A stretch of 64,000 nucleotides of DNA from Rhynchonema sp. JSB1_4 (GCA_030248065.1 JASAMV010003218.1:1-64000), one strand, 5' to 3'; shown: positions 22,801 to 35,800, counted from the stretch's first letter. Made by a program: numbers and translations. Notes: a model not told the origin generated them from the sequence alone.

Positions 22801-23095
22801 TCGACTGCCGGGGAGATCACCGAGTTTGAGAACTCTCTTCCCTTTTTCAGACCGTTATTACACTTTACAGGCCGAGATGACGCACAGTGCAACCGAACCC
22901 GATAAGTATTTTCAAACGGTCGCCACTTCCCATCAGCCATCGATGTCGATTGATCAGCAGCCAACAGTATCGAGCAGCCTGAATGCAAACGAAAATCTGA
23001 ATAAGGAATGGACTGTGGCCTTCCAAGAGCGACTGCTGTTGCATGCCAAGTGCAAGGACAACAACAACAATGACAGTGATTCTTCTGGATTTTAA
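19868..23095 (+). CDS. R5: RING plus half B-box protein with Asn/Gln/Ser-rich C-terminus
   Basis: Seven exons (19868-20002, 20350-20486, 20886-21088, 21320-21645, 22297-22413, 22563-22721, 22871-23095) give 433 residues. An in-frame ATG three bases upstream (19865) is an alternative start. Exon 1 has CPIC-x11-CGHSFCHHC, exon 2 CPLC and LATNYMLKDLI, exon 3 CTWC-x11-CAQC. Exon 4 is Pro/Arg/Ser rich and ends SMSNSAH, exons 5 and 6 are Asn/Gln rich (WNQDQPPPA, RRRVIPQIQN), and exon 7 ends SDSSGF. No C-terminal domain was recognised; it looks disordered. R6 repeats exons 1-6 one for one, so the two genes arose by a tandem duplication of the whole unit. A copy of the dispersed gacgggc repeat and its inverse flank 21785-22075. 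Confidence 0.85.
21785..22075. repeat. Two copies of the dispersed gacgggcggtgcacc repeat, facing each other
   Basis: The minus-strand copy (about 21785-21838, ggtgcattcgcatcgacgatg) and the plus-strand copy (about 22002-22075, gacgggcgaggtgccaggcc) lie about 160 bases apart in R5 intron 4. The latter is the long form, which continues into gccaattgacctccaaaagg, as at 62103. Confidence 0.7.
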
Positions 23096-23584
23096 ACCAT
23101 TGATGTTTCGAGACCAACTTTGCGCTGGATATGTCGGACACTCATAGTCTCACGGTTCAATTATTATATTTTTTTATTGGTTTTGATTCATATTAACATT
23201 ATGTTATGAAACTACATATTTGTGATGCTGAGCTAATGTGTGTGTTTATGCGAGTCGAATCTGTGAAGCTCACGCGTACTTTTGTCAGATGTGATGTTTC
23301 AGTGATAATCAAGGTTGCAAAATGTACTAGTTTTCTTCCATTCAATTGTTGCCGATCTCGAGTTTCTAGCTTTTCTGCTTTGTGCTTTTGTTATTTTATT
23401 GTGCTAATGAAATTCTATTGACGCGTTGTGCCCTTAATTCTGGTTCTCATGCGTGGGTTTCAGATCCCGATCTGTTCTGATCACAGTATCATTCCATTTG
23501 TTATTTGCTCTGCAAGTAGCATATATTTCTTTCAGCTTTCAATTGCTTTCCTATGCCCACTTTCCACCCCAATCCCCCCTGATG
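23096..23584. other. Intergenic stretch between R5 and R6
   Basis: AT-rich. No exon or repeat structure was seen, apart from a T/C-rich acceptor-like tract ending about 23534. Confidence 0.4.
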
Positions 23585-26500
23585 ATGTCATCGTCCTTGT
23601 GCGAGTCAGCGATGGATTGTCCCATCTGCATGACAACAATGGCCGAACCCAAAGTACTGGCTTGCGGGCATTCTTTCTGCCACAATTGTGCACTTGGAAT
23701 TATGCGTGCAAGTGAACAGGTATGCAGAGTGTATCCTCTTCATGGTGACCGTCTTTGTGGTCGCAAATTATTGGTCGAAACGGGCAAAACTCACTGCCGT
23801 TACATCATTGAACAATGTTGATATATCCGAGCTGCCGTTAGCCTGACATACCGTTTGTCTCATTACGGTTCTGCTCCATATGGTGGCCGGTAACTATTTA
23901 TCCGCTTATCATGATGTTATCGTGAGCGTTTCTCCTTAGTAGTGTTGTCTATTGAATACACATCCAGATCCAATGCTTTTTCCTTCGAAAACCACGATTG
24001 TAGTTGTCATATCATCACCACTTCAGCCCGGTTCTGTCACATGTCCACTGTGCCGTGTGCGGTGCGATGTATCGTTGTCTGGTCTGGCCACCAACTATGT
24101 GCTCAAGGATTTGATCGCCGAGCATTCGGCAGCTTTATTGAAACAAAACGATCAGAATCACAGGTTTGACGCTGGTGAGGTGACAGAATCCTGTTGTAAT
24201 CAATGTGCACGTAATCGTCAATTGTATTCCATGAACATCAACTTTTCGCACCCGCTGGTGGAGACGGAGATTGTTGATATTAATGCTATAACTGAATTGG
24301 AACGGAAAATCCCAAACGGAAATTGCCAATCTCTGCTTTCATCCGGGAATGCGAAAAGTTGATGTAATGAGATTTTTCGTTTCGTTTTTTCACCGATGAC
24401 TTGTGCACCGAGACATCGTCAGTGCGAATGCACCAGATGGTTACATTTGATAATGTGATGACCCACCATCTGTTCTGGACTGTTGACAATATGGACTGAT
24501 CCCAATATGCGCCCTCTGAGCCCGACATTTGTCGTTTGACGAGGACGAGGATTAATGCATAATTTTCAGTTCTGTTAACATGTCCTGTGATCTGTCCTGA
24601 TGTCCGTGATCTTTCTCTCTCCTTGACGCTTTTTGTAGCTTTTATTTGCTGTGGTTTTGTTATAACCAGTGTTGTAACTATTTTCATTTCCGTAATTGTC
24701 CCACCCGGTCTTGTAACTGTGCTTCTATCACTAATTTACGTGCATGGTTTTATGCGTCACTGAGAGCAATAAACAAACAAACATAATGTGATGACCCCAG
24801 TTTTCGTTGCAGTGTTTCGTGCACGTGGTGTGAGCGCGTTTTGCGACCAACCGATGAAAATGTGTGTGCTCAATGTCGCACTGTGGGAATGGAAAGCTAT
24901 GCCAGACACTGTACCGCAACATCCAATATCGCGGGCGGACCTGACAACGACGATCATAATAACGATGTCGTAGTATTGCCACCACCATCGGCTCCCTTTG
25001 CTGTCTTGAATGGTAGGTTGAAATCAGTGCTTTATCATTTCAATTAAAGCTGCCTTCCCCAGAATCCCAAAAACTAAAATCGCTGATTTTATTTTAGTGA
25101 TAGGAAAAATTGGTAAATTGCCACCTTAATATAGAATTTCTAGCTGCCAGCTTTTTGTTTTTGATTGTCTTCTTGTGTTTTGCGAAGAGCACTGGTTACA
25201 TTCTGTCGATATTTATAGTGGGCACACCACATCATTTGTGTTGTGTTTGCAGATCAGATGAGGGCGCGTCCGCGCTGCCGTGCTGTGAACTATGCTAGCA
25301 GTGGGCATCACATTGGATTGCCACCTGGCCTGGCATGTCAACACCCGCACAATCGGGGCACGATGGAAACGCGATGTTTCAATCCACATGTATTGTTAGC
25401 ACTGCCACCTCGATTTCGCAATCCAGTGCCCTCAACCGAATACGCTTGCGGCGAGCTTGTACCCAATCAACCATCTGCATGCAGCAATACCAGCGGAACA
25501 TCAATGTCGAACAGTGCACACGTGAGGATGCGTTTGATGCGTGAACTCAACTGTTCAGCTATTTTTCATGGTTCAATGTGTTTTTCGATATTTCCAAAAG
25601 ACGATATTTTCAGCCGCGATCGGGCCAAAATCAAACGTTGCCTACATTCCAACCGACTGTCGACACTACCATTCGAAGGCACAATTATTTTGTCGATCCT
25701 GGGGAGATAGCTTTTCAAATGGAAATGGTCGGTTTCGTTTGAGTTTCGTGTCTGGGTATTTTGGCTTTGTCTCCCGTTGAACTATTTGCTCAGTGTCGCT
25801 AATTTGATAACCGTTGGTGCCAGTAATGTTGCTGATTGGTGTAATGCTCCCCGAACTGGGATCACCTATTATGTATGTCTTCGATAAAAAAATCAGCGCC
25901 CATCAAACCTGGTTATCTATGTCTACGATGTCAAGACATCAACCAAAAATTGTTAATTTTCGTTCATATTTTTACATATATGCACAAAATGCTCATTTTT
26001 GTACCTATTTTGAGATGATTTTCGGTAATTTTTTGTTCCCCTGTTTGTCACTCAGCGACCGATACCCCCAAAATGGATACCCGGACAGCTATTTATGTAT
26101 GGTATGTCTGCCGCTGGGACCAACTGTTCCACTGTTTGTGTTCTGAAACTTTGCAGTCCCGCTGGAATCAAGATCAACCGTCACCTGCAGTGGTCGAACA
26201 AGCAGCCGTCGGCAACCAAGTGCGGTATTTTCCAGATCCTTTCATCCCGGATGGATTGATACACGATATGGGGCGGCTGCAGCTGCAGGTAATGGTTCTA
26301 ATTGATTTTATGGGGTTGATGTTTGCGCATACCGCGCTACATGAGCTCGATTTGGCGGGAGGGGCTAGCTGATACACGGACAATGATGATAACATTCGAA
26401 TGTTCGAATATCTTTCGTTGCAACTTCTTTCAGCAGACCAACAATACCAACGTGTCGCCGCAGCCAGCTGTCCAATTTCTGCCCGATGAGAACAATGTGA

Positions 26501-27647
26501 ACAGCACGACCAGCAGGCAGTCAGGCAACACCGGGCGACGGCGCGTGATTCCGCAAACTCAAAATGTGAGTTTTTTTTAGTTTCGGCCAGGCATGTGCTA
26601 CATGATAAGGTCCTAAGCTATTTTCGGTCGGCGAATCACAATCCATTTGGTCAGGTGACCTCTCTTCTTCGAAGGGGGATCGTCAATTGTGGTCATCTCG
26701 CTGGTTTCCACGAAAATTGCGAAAGAAATCATATTCACATGATGCAACCCTGAAATTGTGCAACATCAAAAGTGTCTCATAATTTTCAAACTTCTAGTCT
26801 GAGCCCGGCGTCCCCTTGGAACGAGCTGGTCTGCCGAACGCCACCGGCAACACGTTCGTGAACAACAATCGATCGGGTGACAATACGGTTAGTTTGCTGT
26901 TTTTTACTTTTGCTTGCATTTAGAAAAAACTTTCAGTCAAACAGTAGAACGAACCAGAAAATCGGATCATTCAGAAAAAAACGGATCCATGATTTCAGTC
27001 GCTGTGTCCGTGGTACGGTACCGGCAAAACATCGGCGTTCATCAAATCCATACCGGTCGTGGAAGGCAAAAATTTGACTGACACTGAAAATGAATTGAAG
27101 AAAGGATTTATGGGTTGGTGGTGCTCGGTGGTGCTGCGCCATTGACCCATTAATTGCAGTGTAATACAAAACAAGCTGGTTGAGGGTGCGATGACAGTAA
27201 TTTGCGCCTGTGTTATTGGTGATTGACGATATTCGCCTGACATTTTGTCTGAGCCGTGATCAAGGAACGTCCATTGACGCTCATTTCACAGTATCTAAAC
27301 GAGCGCAAACCATTTTCCCACCATAACCTTTTCTTGCAGCCATCGGTTGTGCGATGAAGGACGTGCGCCCTCGCTTCGACAAATGTGATGTTCGTCGCGC
27401 GTTCGCGTTTGTCGACTTTATGATGCCGGCCGATGCGGATGCGGTCTTCTCAAAATGTTTCATTAAGCAAACAGGGGTTGGTTGACTTAGTCATTAGAAA
27501 CAAAGGTGCATCCCTTCGATGCATCCTTCCTTGCAGGGAGCTGGTCGTGGTCGTTGGCACGTGCGTTTGCCGATGTGGGGCGGTGAACACGACATATTGG
27601 TCGACGAACAGAAACCGGAGTCGATAAAACAAAGAAGGAAAAAATGA
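23585..27647 (+). CDS. R6: RING plus half B-box protein ending in an RRM-like domain
   Basis: Exons 23585-23719, 24027-24163, 24813-25012, 25253-25521, 26157-26288, 26437-26565, 26798-26887, 26999-27113, 27340-27476 and 27537-27647 join in frame to 484 residues. Exon 1 is nearly identical to that of R5 (CPIC-x11-CGHSFCHNC). Exon 2 has CPLC and LATNYVLKDLI, exon 3 CTWC-x11-CAQC. The last three exons carry an RRM-like pattern: AFIKSIP (RNP2-like), then LTDTENELKKGF, CAMKDVRP, RRAFAFVDF (RNP1-like), then an Arg/Gly segment and a basic end. This would make a RING protein that binds RNA. Alternative: the eighth exon starts at 26937 and stops at 27077, leaving the RRM exons as a separate gene of unknown start. 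Exon phases fit the fused model. Intron 2 holds a retroposon. Confidence 0.7.
24465..24782 (+). mobile_element. Short retroposon, second copy, with 15-bp target duplication
   Basis: Flanked by ataatgtgatgaccc at 24450-24464 and 24783-24797. It ends with agcaataaacaaacaaac, a polyadenylation-like signal and A/C tail. The body is nearly identical in reverse complement to 6912-7230. It lies in R6 intron 2 and is 5' truncated relative to the other copy. Confidence 0.85.
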
Positions 27648-28044
27648 AAAAAAACAAGCGACTCAGTTCGCCAGTGGCCTTTCAAACTCTTTAACTCGAT
27701 GTTTTGCTCCAATTTTTTTGGGTTTGATGGACATTAACGAAACTAATCTGCTGATGTGTCTGATCTGTGCGTATCGTATCTGTGCGGTACACACGTAACG
27801 TCAGATGTGATGTTTCACAGACAATACAAATACTTGTACCAGGCGATGGTTTTCTTTCGCATTCAATTTTACCGATCTAGAGTTTCGGGTAGTCTCCGAC
27901 ATTTATGTTTTGTGCATATGCTTGTTTTAATGAAGCTAATGGACCTGATTGTATCGTTCGGTTCTCAAGCCTGGTTTCAATTCCAGATCTGCCACAATAC
28001 CTTTCATTTTCGTCTGTCACATATTCCACCGCATACAGCACGCA

Positions 28045-28364
28045 GTTCTGATCTAGTTCGCGTAGTTAACGAGAACGACTTCTCATCGTTTCCGCATAAA
28101 CGAGAATGAGCTCTAATCGAGTTCGCTTTGTTAACAGGAACTAACTCGGAACGGGTCTGATCGAGTATGCGTAGTTAACGAAAACCAACATATTATACAA
28201 CCCAAGGCAAAATGCTTTTATGTATAATCAGTTGGCTGGCCATGTGTCTATGGTGCACGTGGCGTGTGTGCAACACGTTACGCAACATGAGAGCCTTCAG
28301 GAGCTTCAATGCACAACATCGATTTTGAGCTCGTTCTCGTTAACTACGCGAACTCAATCAGAAC
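28045..28364. mobile_element. MITE, GTTCTGATCTAGTTCGCG termini
   Basis: Ends of about 34 bases (gttctgatctagttcgcgta and complement, then gttaacgagaacga) are inverted. An extra internal copy of the tagttaacgaa word lies near 28168. The rest of 27648-28667 is AT-rich intergenic sequence without a supported exon. Confidence 0.7.
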
Positions 28365-28667
28365 CACGTAGTGCATATAGAGGATTGAGATTGAGAGTCT
28401 GAATGCACAATGGCTTATGTATCAATCACCCTGGGTAATAAGATTGGTCCAACCTTGGTCACGTGACTATGTTGTGTTGTTGGTGTTTCGAGTCTTCTGA
28501 CACCACAAATTTTGATCACAAGAAAACTTGTATATGTTGTCAAGCAAGTGAATTATTGACGTCCGGTGATCTCAAAATGTCATTCATCCGAAAACGGCAC
28601 CAATGAAAAAAAGGTCCGATAGGAGCAAGTTTGATTCCGTTAGCCGCGTCCTTCTGCCCATTTTCCA

Positions 28668-31600
28668 ATGACGTCATCTTTGTGCGAGTCGGCGATGGAT
28701 TGTCCCATCTGCATGACCACAATGGCCGAACCCAGAGTACTGGCTTGCGGGCATTCGTTCTGCCACAATTGTGCACTGGGGATTATGCGTGCAAGTGAAC
28801 AGGTAAAGGCAAACCACACCAACACCAGTCCAATTTCGAAAACGGCATGCTTTCAAAACGAATAGCAAGAGAAAATCATCATCCTCAACTTTGTATTCTG
28901 CAACGTGTAATATTTCCCAAATCAGCAGCCACGTCAGAATGTTTCACTATTCTGCCAGCTGCGAAATCGAGCTCATGTTGGTGTAGTTTGCCTATGCACA
29001 CAATTTTTAATCGCTGATTCACTGCGGCCGGTATAATACGCTGGCAGCAGAGTTGTGAGGCCCCCGACCAATTTATTTTCGATGTGAGCAGTTGAATTTC
29101 ACCTTCATTTTTGTGTTTTGTTCCACAATGCAGCTTTGCTTTCAGCCCAATAGTGTCGTATGCCCATTATGTCGTGTGCAGTGCGCGGTGCCCGACACGG
29201 GCTTAGCCACCAACTACGTGCTCAAAGACTTGATCCTGGAACTATCAGCGAAGACCAACTCTCAAACTGTCAGGTGTGCGTTACATTTTACATGGCAATG
29301 TTTGCTCATTGTTGTTGTCGGTTCATGGTCAGTTCTAAAATAGTTTACACACGTGCTCCTGCAGCGTCTTTGCCGCCGTATTGCCAGGACAGGGGCAAGG
29401 ACAAATTTTTTTGTCATTTGGCAGTAATGTGAAAATGGGAATGACACAGGCCAACAATTTTACAATACAATACGCTCCTATTCACTATGCAGTTATTCGT
29501 GTTCGTGGTGTGAGCACGTGATGCAGTCAACGGACGAATATGTGTGCACGCAATGTCGCAATGTGGCACTCGACAACAATCGTGCTAATTATCGCGTGAT
29601 CGAATCGAAGCACAATCGTGATCGGTCTGCCCATAACAAGGACACAAACAACAACAGCGACCACGCCAGTGATTGTGATGTCATTGCGTTTGAGAACCCG
29701 CCGCCGCCCGTGTCGAGTCCACCGTTATGTGGTTGGTTCACTGGGAAATATACGTTTTTGTGAAATTTTGCTTTCCGTACACGAGATAACGATAAAAGTA
29801 GCAATTGCCTTGTCACTCGAGTCTCTGATATCGGTGGAACTTGTACGTGATCACTTTTGAAAAACACTATCGAAAGATAGCGTTGTGATTCAGCCCGATC
29901 ACCATCAACTAGTCTACGTGGTCGTCACCGTGCCCGTACCCCACCACCCATCCCGCCCCGTCCCACGTTTGACTTCAATTTCGACCAGCGTTGGCAGCAA
30001 ACCGTACCGAACAACAAACGACCGACCAAAGAAGCAGCGTTTAGAGGCAGACCGTCTCTGTCTGGTGCAGATGGCCTTTCGCGATTTGCCACACATGTCT
30101 GTTCGGAGGCTTCTATTTGGCGTTTTGTTGCAATTAATGGCCCTTGTTTTTAACTCGATATTCCAGCCCCACATGGGTGATGCGGCAGGGCCTACAACGT
30201 CCGGTTTTCGATTCGGTGGCTTCTGTTACATGCAGGAAATGGAAGTGGTGAGCCCGGCCGATGATCATATTTGTCACGTATTTTCCACTTTGTTGTCCCT
30301 GATTCACAAAATAATGTCTCATGTTTCACGCTCACAGTCGCAATCTGGTGGTCGCACAGCACACAACGGAGCACAACAGCCTGCACCTGATTTGATCGAT
30401 ATTGGCCAATACGATCAGGTATTGAATATCTGCATCAACCAGTGCACACGTAGTAAGGGCATCCTTGCTTTTCATCACATCATCGACCTTGTATTTGGTC
30501 ATCATTTAGTTTTGCTCAGTTTTTGTATGTTGATCATTTCAGCAAACCTCCGATCGCGCGCCACTTTTACCAACTGCTACTGAAACATCATTAGCAACCA
30601 ATCTGTTCAGCAGCTCGCTGCCCGTCATTCAACTGACTCAGCTCATGCAACAGGTAATTGAGATACTTGTATCTTTTACAGTCTGCTCTCTTCATCCTTT
30701 ATCGTGGTGACTTGACGAAACCCTGGTCATTTTCTGTCATTGTCAAAAAGAGCATTCACTGCATAGAACGGGGATCAAGACTAAACTATCAAGACTAAAT
30801 CAAGACCGTTTGATGATTTATTCTAATATTGAAACGCCCAGAATTTAAAAAAAAAGACTAAACTGTCGGTCATAAGCATCGGGTCACTAGGAAAACTGTC
30901 GCATCGTAGTCGACCATGCAAATCAAGGCATTTCGCCATTCCTATATTTTCTCTTGAGCTTTTACACATTCAAATATCAATAAATAAAAAAATAAATAAT
31001 ACCACGAACAAATGGAGACCAATTCACAGGCGCGTGTGTCGCATCGTCGCACTGCGTCCGTGTCCGAGGCGGTCAATGGGGATGATGGTGGTGGGGAGGA
31101 CACACTGGCAAACACACAATGGCGGCCACTGCACTTTCGTCAGGTAAGACCCCTTGCTTGCAATTTGAGATATACATGAACCAATCAGTGTCTAGCTTGG
31201 CATCGAACATCGTCGTGGGGATCTGCACTGGTCGCGTTACTTTGCGGAACAAAAGGATTATTCTTGATGTATTTTGCCACAAACTTCAAGTCAAGCAGTG
31301 TGAAAAGTATTGGCTGTCTCGGAGCACAACGTTTCCGCTGGTTGGAATTGGTGCCGCTAGTAAATTTCTGAATCGCCAATGCATATCTGATCGAATCGCG
31401 ATCATAAAGTTCAGTGCCGGCACAGAAAAACTCAACTCTTCGTCAACTTTTCAGTGCGATTCGGAAAGACCAAATGGATATGCAGCACATCAAAGCACAT
31501 CGCGTCATCAGCTCAGCGCGCCATCAATCAACGAATCAGCCACAACAACAACAACGAGCAGTGGTTTCCGAGTGACACCAATAATGTCGAGCAGCGCAAC

Positions 31601-31721
31601 ATCTGTGACGTCATCACGTCGACCCCAGAATCGTCGACCGCGATTGACCTACGAACAACAATTGGAACTCGATCGGGCCATTTGGATGGGGGGACCGGGG
31701 AAGGATACCAACAACGAATAA
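28668..31721 (+). CDS. R7: RING plus half B-box protein with long low-complexity C-terminus
   Basis: Nine exons (28668-28802, 29146-29273, 29493-29731, 29894-30096, 30167-30247, 30338-30418, 30543-30653, 31030-31143, 31455-31721) join in frame to 452 residues. Exon 1 differs from R5 and R6 by a few residues (CPIC-x11-CGHSFCHNC). Exon 2 has CPLC and LATNYVLKDLI. Exon 3 has CSWC-x11-CTQC followed by an Asn/Asp/His-rich stretch. Exon 4 is Pro/Arg rich, as in R5. Exons 5-9 are Ser/Thr/Gln rich, with LTYEQQLELDRAIWMGG near the end. Exon phases equal those of R5 and R6 through exon 4. The first intron starts inside a MITE (28804-28994), which supplies most of the 5' splice site. Confidence 0.8.
28804..28994. 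mobile_element. TA-flanked MITE, AGGCAAACTAC family, copy 2, at the R7 first splice donor
   Basis: The element has inverted ends (aaggcaaaccacaccaaca and complement). R5 and R6 read gaacaggtatgca at this point. R7 reads gaacaggta, then the element, then tatgcac, so the paralogues show the empty site and a TA duplication. Confidence 0.9.
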
Positions 31722-32893
31722 GGCCTAATTGTGGAATGGTTGACGTGAAACTGGTGGAGCGGCATCCAGATGAGGCTCTCGCAATGAACTTGAACAAAAA
31801 TAATCGCACTCAGGGTCAGGAAATATCAATGCGTGTCCATAGCTTGCGTCAACCACTTTGCAATTGCAATAGCCCCAAAAAGAGGTTGTTGGAATGAAAT
31901 TGGTGCTGGCTGTCTCCGAATTTCCATTTATGGCTCGGCACAAAACTCCAAATAATGATTCACTTTGAAAATCAGCACGTTATGTTTAGAATTCTGCTTT
32001 TTCCTTTAGCTGCCCTATCTTGTCAGTTACGTGATTTGATTGCTATTATGAGCTCAATTTTGCCTTTCAAGTTAAGGTCGGTCTATACTCTGACTGCCTG
32101 GCAGTAGCAGTCAGAATTTTGCTCTTTCAAGCACAGGGAAAGAACAAAAAAAAACCCCAAAAACCTTAAAGACAAGCGCGTAAGCTATTTTTATCTCATC
32201 ATTATTAGCAGCTAGCTGTTACTGAATTATCTGCTCAACATGCTCCTGGCGTTTTCGTTCCGTTCTGTTGTCTTTCCGTTTTTTGTGCATTTCGTTTGTC
32301 TTTTTCGGTACAAATCTGAGTGCATTTTTGTTGATTACCATTTACTTATATCTTATCTTTTATTTTGAGCATTGCAGCCGCTTTTGCGAGGGTTATGTTT
32401 TTCGTCTTTCACTTTCACTATTCCCTGTTGGTTCTTTGCTGCCAGGTATTTTTAACTGAACCAGAATTCGTTTCTTTGCCTTTTACCAAGGTTATGCAGA
32501 CCTGAGTGCATCAATTTATTCTAGTATTGTGCTATTTGAAATTTTCTAAGTTCAGGTTTTTTGAATGATTGTCGCGAATTCAGTGTTTCAGATCTTGTGC
32601 AACATTTTCTGATTTATGATCGTTGCCCATTCGTAATATAGTACATAATGAAATTGAATGATGATGGAGTAAAATGAGTCAATGTTCGGTATTTTTGCTC
32701 ATCGGCTGATTTTGTCAAAGAATCAATCATGGGGTTTTCCAATCCCCAGGTTAATTACTTTTGTTGTATGCGTATCAGTTTGATGTTTTATTCAATAGCG
32801 GCTGTTTATGTTTCGTTGGGCAATTACAAAGTTTTAACTGAATTCGGCTGTTTGGCCAATTGTCACATCAACAATCCAATTAGGTACGATAGC
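31722..32893. other. Intergenic stretch between R7 and R8
   Basis: AT-rich with long T tracts. No exon supported. An acceptor-like ccaattag ends at 32883, ten bases before the R8 start codon. Confidence 0.4.
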
Positions 32894-35800
32894 ATGAACG
32901 TCGCATCCAGCATCCGTGCCACTGACTGTCCCGTGTGTTTGCACGTGATGGACGAACCGAAGATGTTGCATTGTGGACACAGTTTCTGTGACAAATGCGT
33001 GTGCAACATTTCAACGGTTTGATAAATGTTTTTTTTCGGTGACTTTTCAACATGAAGCGTTGGTGAGCATGTAAGAATTTCCAAAATCGGACGGCTGCAT
33101 TGTCGATTTTATTTCATACGCACGCAGCTGGATTGGTGATGCTTCCATGAGCATGGTTGGATTGAAAAAAATTCATTTTCGAACCTTATAAAACACTGAA
33201 AAAATTTTTGAAAAATTACTTTTCTTATTCTGGACCATAAAAAATTGATTTCTTGTAAAATGAAGTAGCTGAAGTCATGTCAGTTGGTTATATGCACATA
33301 TGTATGTGTTGAGGGACACAAAAGAGGTTTTCCATACACCTTACTGCACGCTCAATACCTGCACAGTATACGTACATGTGACGATTGTTGGAATGTCTAG
33401 GTATTATACTGAATCCATTACAATACCACTACAAGCTGAAATATAAGCGCCGCAGGCGATTTTTCGAAAGTCGTGAGCAACAAAACCCATGAAAAGATGC
33501 CTTTCTACCTAAAAAAGACACCATCGAAAAAAGTGGAAAAATGGAAAAGAGTGGATTTACTTTTAAAAATTCTAAAATTAAAAAAGTGGCCAACTTTTTT
33601 AATCCAACCCTGTCTGTGAGCAGCATCTACACCTAGATGCTAATTTTACGTCACAACACACGCCATCGATTTCACAAATTTACCGTATTTTTCACTGACA
33701 GACCAACCGCGTCGTGTGTCCGTTGTGCCGTGAGTCGACCGACGTGCCGGAAAATGGCCTGCCGACCAATTATGCGATGAAGGATCTGCTGGATCAGATG
33801 AGCAGCAAACGAAAGGAGAAATGGTGGGTGATAAATGGATTGATTTGCTCGATCACTGACGCGGTTGTTGTTGACGACCATCAGTGCACAAAGATGGACG
33901 AGCTAACAGATTGCTTTCGGATTTTATGTCACAGTATTCCGCACCGTCCGGATAGCACCGTTGTACATTGTTGTGTCTCTGCCTGCGTACATTTAGTTTC
34001 TGATTGCATGTTGTCTGTGTCTGTCTGTCCGTGATTTCGTCCACCTTCTCACCATCTCACCCTTTCCTGTCCTGGTCTTGTATTTATTTTTCATTCCCGT
34101 CACTTGCACACCCTGTTTTGTATTTATTTTCATGTCCGTAAACTCCACACCCGGTCTTGTAGTTATGCTTCTTTCACTTAATCTTCTTATTTATGTATTA
34201 TTGAGTTGGTGCCGACGCAACAAACTAACTAACCAGTGCACTCGGGTTTAGCGCCGCACTGGTATAAGTGTTCAACCAGTGCTCTTGATTTACCGTTGCA
34301 CTGTTTCTGACTTGTCGTTTCAGCGTGCAATGTTCGTCGTGCGACCGTCGTATGCGTTCGTCAGATGAAATCGTGTGCAAAACTTGTGACAACTGTGAAC
34401 TGGTCATATGTGCTAGGTCAGTGCTACACTTTGTTGAATACGCCAGCAAAATGGAGGCTAGTTCTAATTGAAAAATTGGACTCTGCAGGTGTGTAGTGAG
34501 GGACCATAAAGGTCACGACTGGTTGGACAGTGCCGACGTCGCCCAGCTGGCGATGCAATGGCAACAATGCAAAGAGCAGGACGTGAGTCAAAATTTCTGT
34601 GCGTTTTCTGTGTACCATCATACTAATTCAAACCCCAATCCATTTCTCAGATCGTTCCGTGCCTGACCAAGGTCACTGCCATGCTGCAGTCCGTGTCCAA
34701 TCAACCTGACGGTGCACTGGGCATTGTCGGTCTTCCTCAACTGATGACGTCATTTGTCGATGAATATGTCAGTGCACGACAACACTACGAACAAATTCTT
34801 GAAATGGCCAGAGTGGGTTCAGTTGCTTTCGTTGAATTTGCCAGGCTACATGTTCACTGATGATGGCTTGGTGCAGTGCACCACTCGTCTGTGAAAACAG
34901 GTTGACTGTCGACACAGGCAACCAAACAACACTGTGTACAATGCGACCTGGGCGAGAGTGCTGTCATATTTGCCGATCAAGTTATGTTCAGGACCATTTT
35001 TCGTTGCAGACCAAAATCCAGCTGACTCTCAGCGAAATGCAAGATGCGCGCGTGAAATTGCCGACGTGTTCGTTCGATGAAATGAAAGCATGTTGTGATC
35101 GATTGATGACCGTCGTGGCCGGATGTGAAGAGTTTGTGAGTTGACTTTTCTGTTTTTTTGTGTCTGGTTTTGAACTGACATTGCACAATTTGTTTTGTGA
35201 GTGTTCATGTGATCAATCCGGCAAGGTTGCCCGCGCGCGACGTATCTTTTAACAGCATTTCAAAAAAGCTTTATCAAGGGGTCACGGTTTTATTCAAACG
35301 TTCGTTTTATTTTCAATTTCAATACTTTCAATTTGAGAAACACGCTGGTGCGCACATTGGAAATTGCATCAAGTTACGTGCAAATAAGATTTGTTTTATT
35401 ATGAACGCAAGTGATTGATTTATTTTCCTCCGCGCAGTAAGAATGACCCTTTAATCGCAACACTCGACATCGTAACCATGTATTAAAGTAAGTAAAACGA
35501 AAGCTCGCGTCATTACCATTCATTTACGCACGGTAATCTCATGACCCCAGCATTTTATAACGCATAACCTTCGATGCTGCGTTCTTTCTCACTGTGAACA
35601 TTATATCTTTCATGTTCCATTCCAACCTAATGCTGTAAATTTGGCAGTTGTGAATAAAAATGTTCCAACCTGTGTTGTGCATCGTATTGGTTTGCTGTCA
35701 CTTCATACGATCATCGTTATCGATTCCGCTAACGAACGCTGAAATCATGGAGGTCCTGAACCGGCACAATTACCACCGACAGCGGGTCGCGAAAGGACTC

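Noticed and set aside
28674..28868. Minus-strand frames opposite R7 exon 1
   Set aside because: Mirrors of the RING exon; the same shadows occur opposite R5 exon 1.
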